From assembly GCA_022494885.1 (NCBI GenBank), contig JAGVSM010004011.1:186001-250000 (forward strand): a stretch of DNA of 64,000 nucleotides, in the 5' to 3' direction. This document shows, in pieces, positions 60,666 through 64,000 of the stretch. Below the pieces are notes generated by a model. It was not told where the DNA came from. It saw nothing but the letters and a program-made list of their open reading frames with translations, and searched no databases. The translations under genes were made by a program, and so were the position numbers. Within the stretch, counting starts at the first letter, position 1. Each line of letters starts with the position of its first letter. Source of the DNA: Micrasema longulum. Lineage: Eukaryota; Arthropoda; Insecta; Trichoptera; Brachycentridae.

Positions 60666-61920
60666 CTAATACGAGAAATCTTAATCTGCAGTAAACACGA
60701 TTATTTTACGTTAGATAAAAAAAATAATAATCAAACGTGACGTTACCACGAAAAACGACGCTATATTCGCAATTTGCATCCAAACAACCCAATCAAAAAA
60801 ACACTCGAGTCGTATATTTTTCTACATCCAATTAAAATTTTAGTGAAGAGCAATAGGTTATTCAGTAATGGCACATATGAAGAGGCATGCATAATTATAC
60901 AGTCAACCCTCCTATAACGCGATTAGTTCGTACCGCGTTATATGGAAACCTCGCTCTGAGTACCCTGAATTAATACTATCAGATTATTATTTAAACTCAA
61001 AGTTAACTTCTACTTTGTAATCAAACATTTTTTTTTATTAATATTTTTTCTCTTATAAACTATAATTAATAATAAAAATAATGTGACCTCACTGGGGATA
61101 CCCGTGCCGAGAACACTTGACAATATGCTTTTTAAAAAAAATATATTTTTATATTTGAGAATAAATAAAGAAGACTAACTAAATGAACAGAGATAATTAA
61201 CAAACTCTTCAGACAGATTTAAACACTACGTATTTATGTTTAAAATTAATTTATGTACATCTATATTATTTTAATTTCAAAACGCTTGTGCGTTGTTGAA
61301 AGAACAAAAACCTAACATAAGCTATACACTTGTGGAGCAGTTGATTTAATATTGATTTGGGCGAATGAGACAATCCATTTTACTTCTACCTAGCTCCACT
61401 ATCCACTTTTTTATGGCATTTTTAACATTTTCTCGTTACTGATTGTTTTAATAGATAGCGGAAGTAGGTTATAGATTTAAATTGAATAATACTCAAACTC
61501 CCTTTTTCCGAAAGTGATATTGGTTTGTATTTGTTTAAGTTGTCTTTGTGTTGAGGATTTAGTGATAATATTATTTGTATGTATGTGGTAAGAGTAGTTT
61601 TTGAATCTGTAAGTGAGTATTGTTTTAGCGTATAATTGCTTTAGTGTCATAAGTTGTGATTTGTGGAATATTCAGTAGATGTCTGTATCGGGACTCTGAG
61701 TATTATTTTAACTATGGATTTTTGTGTAACAAATACACTATTTAAAACTGTGTCACTCGCACCACCCCATCCGATTATCCCGTACTCCAAAATTGATTGA
61801 CAAAACAAATCATTAAATGTTCCTTTACATTAAATATATTTCGAATTGTTTTAAATATATACGTTAGTCTTTTAATTAATGTTGGTAAATATTAGTATAT
61901 AACCACATACCGACTTTTCA

Positions 61921-61955
61921 TGTCTACCGGTTTCGAGACGTACCCGTCTCTTCGA
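61921..61955 (-). ncRNA. Truncated copy of the fourth hammerhead-like family
   Basis: The GAGACG/CGTCTC hairpin and GAAACCGGTA are intact on the minus strand, but the homology ends inside the CUGACGA core. It lies inside the Tigger-like shell, just before a LINE fragment. Confidence 0.4.
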
Positions 61956-62077
61956 TTTTTTAGGTCCTTAAAAAAATTCATACATATCAGATATTTTTCA
62001 TTCAACATCACTGTCATATATTATTGTCCTAAACCTAACCTACTACTTTTCTGGTTTACTCCGTACATAAATGACAT

Positions 62078-62660
62078 TTGTACTCCCAATCGAATAACGT
62101 GCAGATGAACACCATATATAAACTTTTCAAGTTATTGTGTGAATCTATAAATATTTTATCCGTTAAAGCTTTATTATGGTCCAAGCTGGTTTCTCAGCAT
62201 ACGTCTCTATCTGAATATAGAAATAAATTGGAGCATGTATATAATACTCGGTTCACTAGTGCAGATGGACTAGCTCTTCCTAAATTCAATAAAAAATACG
62301 GGAAAAAAACATTAGAGTACAATATACCAAAAATGTATAATATGCTACCGTTAAATATAAAAAATCAAAAAAACTTACCTGGCCCAAGAGAAAGACGTCT
62401 GTTGAGGATCTGGCTTTTAGAACGTGTTTTTTATATTCAAGTTTTTTGTGTTTTTCTTTTTTATTTTCGATGAACATATTTTTATTTTTTTCCATAGTAA
62501 TAAGAGTTTTTATATGTTTATAGAATTTAAGAGATAAAATTATGTATATATATATTAGAACTTAACTATAAGCACCTGCTGACAAACTGCATTTTATGCA
62601 GTTCAGTAGGACTTGATCATTTATATGTTATTTTTTGTAAAGAAAAAAGTCATTTACGTT
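62078..62660 (+). pseudogene. LINE C-terminal fragment, second clade
   Basis: Reads LSEYRNKLEHVYNTRFTSAD, GLALPKFNKKYGKKTLEYNI, PKMYNMLPLNIKNQ and RRLLRIWLLERVFY before a stop at 62473. It is followed by a 3' UTR with a small hairpin (AAACTGCATTTTATGCAGTT). It is nested in the Tigger-like shell. Confidence 0.65.
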
Positions 62661-62924
62661 GTTGGAAGTTGGAATGTTGTCTTGTACGAAAAATGCGTGC
62701 TATGGAAACCGCGTTATAGGAGGGTTGTTCGCTATTTATGCTTCGCGTTATATGGAAACCGCGTTACATGAATACCACGTTATATGACGGTTGATTGTAT
62801 ATGATAAGCTTTAATATGCTAACAGAAATAATTGTATTGAGAAATTTATTGCAGTGGATTCAAGTTTTATTTTTTCAAGCGTATTTCCCTCACAGGCATG
62901 CATAATATAACAGTGAAATACCAA

Positions 62925-63720
62925 TGAGGAAGTTCAGTGATTTTTTAAATGCTTTATTATCTGTTAATAGATTATCAAACTAAGCTAAAATAGTATGTAT
63001 TTATTTTTATGCATCGTATTATCAGCGCTTTGACTTTTTTTAAACTTTGTAATTTTGAAATTGATCAGCCTGTGACGTCACAAGTTCTAGTTTGAGTTCT
63101 GCTGATTGATGAGTTGGTTTCCCAGAAGACGGAAATCTATCAACCACTCTTTTATTGGTTGATTCTTAACTCTTTATCTTGTTTTTCTGTTTTTATTTAC
63201 ACTTAATAATAGTTATATAGTCGGTTGGGTATAGCACTACCCACCCGCCCAATCGAGCTGGAATATAAAAAAATATATAAATGCTATTATTAAGAATTGG
63301 CCTCGTGGTGTAATGGTCAGCGCGTTTGTCTAAAATGCAAGAGGTCTCGGGTTCGATTCCCGACATGGTTGATTTGAAGTGTTTATTTAAAAGGGTGTTT
63401 TCACACTAGAATATTTCATAGACCCTGAACTGGTACCTGAAGCGTAAAACTGATCATCTTTTCATGTTACAATAAAATGATCAAGATACGCTGAGATTTA
63501 TTTACTAATGCAGTGCGCTATGCACCATTAAGTGCGGAAAAGGAATGATGATGATGATGATTAGGAATTTGCGACGTAGTTCAAAGCATTTTTTTTTCTT
63601 CGTATATTTTCGAAAAACTTCGCCATACAATTAAACGCTCAAATTATTACCGCGTGCAAGAAAATATTTTTTTATCTTCCAATTAACCGTAAATCTGATC
63701 ATTTCTCTTTATTTTATTCC
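62925..63720 (+). repeat. Dispersed repeat H, copy 4, split by a retroelement tail and a SINE
   Basis: The first part is 62925-63180 and the second part resumes near 63563 (GCGACGTAGTTCAAAGC, TACCGCGTGCAAG). A LINE-type tail (GTTGGGTATAGCACTACC) and a SINE lie between them. Confidence 0.55.
63298..63562 (+). repeat. SINE family 1
   Basis: Head GCCTCGTGGTGTAATGGTCA, B box GGTTCGATTCCC, body with CTGGTACCTGAAGCGTAAAA, and a 3' (ATG)n tail. Confidence 0.85.
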
Positions 63721-63789
63721 TTTAAATCAAAATTACCTGCATTTAATTAGTGAAGAAATGAGTAAACCTATTTAGCAGTGTAACCAAAA

Positions 63790-64000
63790 GAAACATGTAT
63801 GGCAAAACAATTGAATGGCTAACAAGTTATCTATTCCAACGACCACAAATGGTAAAAATATAATGTACATATAGTCAAATGGAGACTTGCGATTTCGGAA
63901 TACCTCAGGGAACGGTGATGGGTCCGCTTTTATTTATTCTCTATGTCAATGACATATTTTGTCAAAATTTAATTAAAAAATAATATCATATGCCAATGAT
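63790..64000 (+). pseudogene. LINE reverse transcriptase palm, cut by the window end
   Basis: MYGKTIEWLTSYLFQRPQMV then, in another frame, CDFGIPQGTVMGPLLFILYV and NDIF. G-PQG--MGPLLF--Y-NDI is reverse transcriptase motif 4. YAND near the catalytic YADD position appears only after a frameshift at about 63980, so the copy is broken. Confidence 0.8.

Larger units (their letters stand above)
60900..62797. mobile_element. Pogo/Tigger-like element shell without transposase
   Basis: The left end is CAGTCAACCCTCCTATAACG after TA. The right end, read inward, is CAATCAACCGTCATATAACG before TA. Copies of GCGTTATATGGAAACC occur near both ends. Ends of this kind belong to the pogo/Tigger group. The interior contains a LINE 3' fragment and a Penelope-type terminal repeat rather than a transposase. 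Confidence 0.65.

Overview
The window looks like gene-poor, AT-rich nuclear DNA from an arthropod, most likely an insect. It has long introns with GT/AG borders, tRNA-derived SINEs, and many truncated non-LTR retrotransposons, mariner-type elements and Penelope-like elements. I cannot place the species more precisely. No prokaryotic gene organisation, rRNA, CRISPR or functional tRNA gene was found.

One host gene is recognisable. It is the minus-strand homologue of hypoxia-inducible factor 1 alpha (sima in Drosophila). Five internal exons with matching reading phase run from 38888 down to 26916. They encode the bHLH, PAS-A, the PAS linker and the first half of PAS-B. The first coding exon and everything after mid PAS-B (rest of PAS-B, oxygen-dependent degradation and transactivation regions) were not found. 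They lie outside the window or in exons I could not recognise. The introns are 1 to 4.6 kb and are filled with transposon debris: an internally deleted mariner, a LINE endonuclease fragment, a THAP-bearing P-like element and a Penelope-like element nested in another repeat.

The rest is mobile DNA. From left to right: a palindromic MITE with TTA target repeats (2280-2512); SINEs (3126-3495); a 995-bp P-like element with a THAP exon and an 8-bp target duplication (3549-4543); a second MITE (5313-5560); a Mos1-type mariner remnant (7180-7805); copies of a TTAA-flanked fold-back family throughout; inverted Penelope-type terminal repeats carrying hammerhead-like motifs (11.8, 15.7, 24.4, 31.9, 32.6, 56.2 and 61.9 kb); many LINE 3' ends; two 1.0-1.1 kb copies of an unassigned non-coding repeat with CRE-like sites (49.8 and 52.6 kb); a 371-bp TA-flanked MITE (57.4 kb); and a 1.9-kb pogo/Tigger-like shell holding nested retroelements (60.9-62.8 kb). 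The window ends inside a reverse transcriptase.

The strongest lead is the set of hammerhead-ribozyme-like folds in several Penelope-type families. In three families one member of an inverted pair keeps the core and the partner is decayed. Next come the two THAP-exon elements and the modular TTAA fold-back family.
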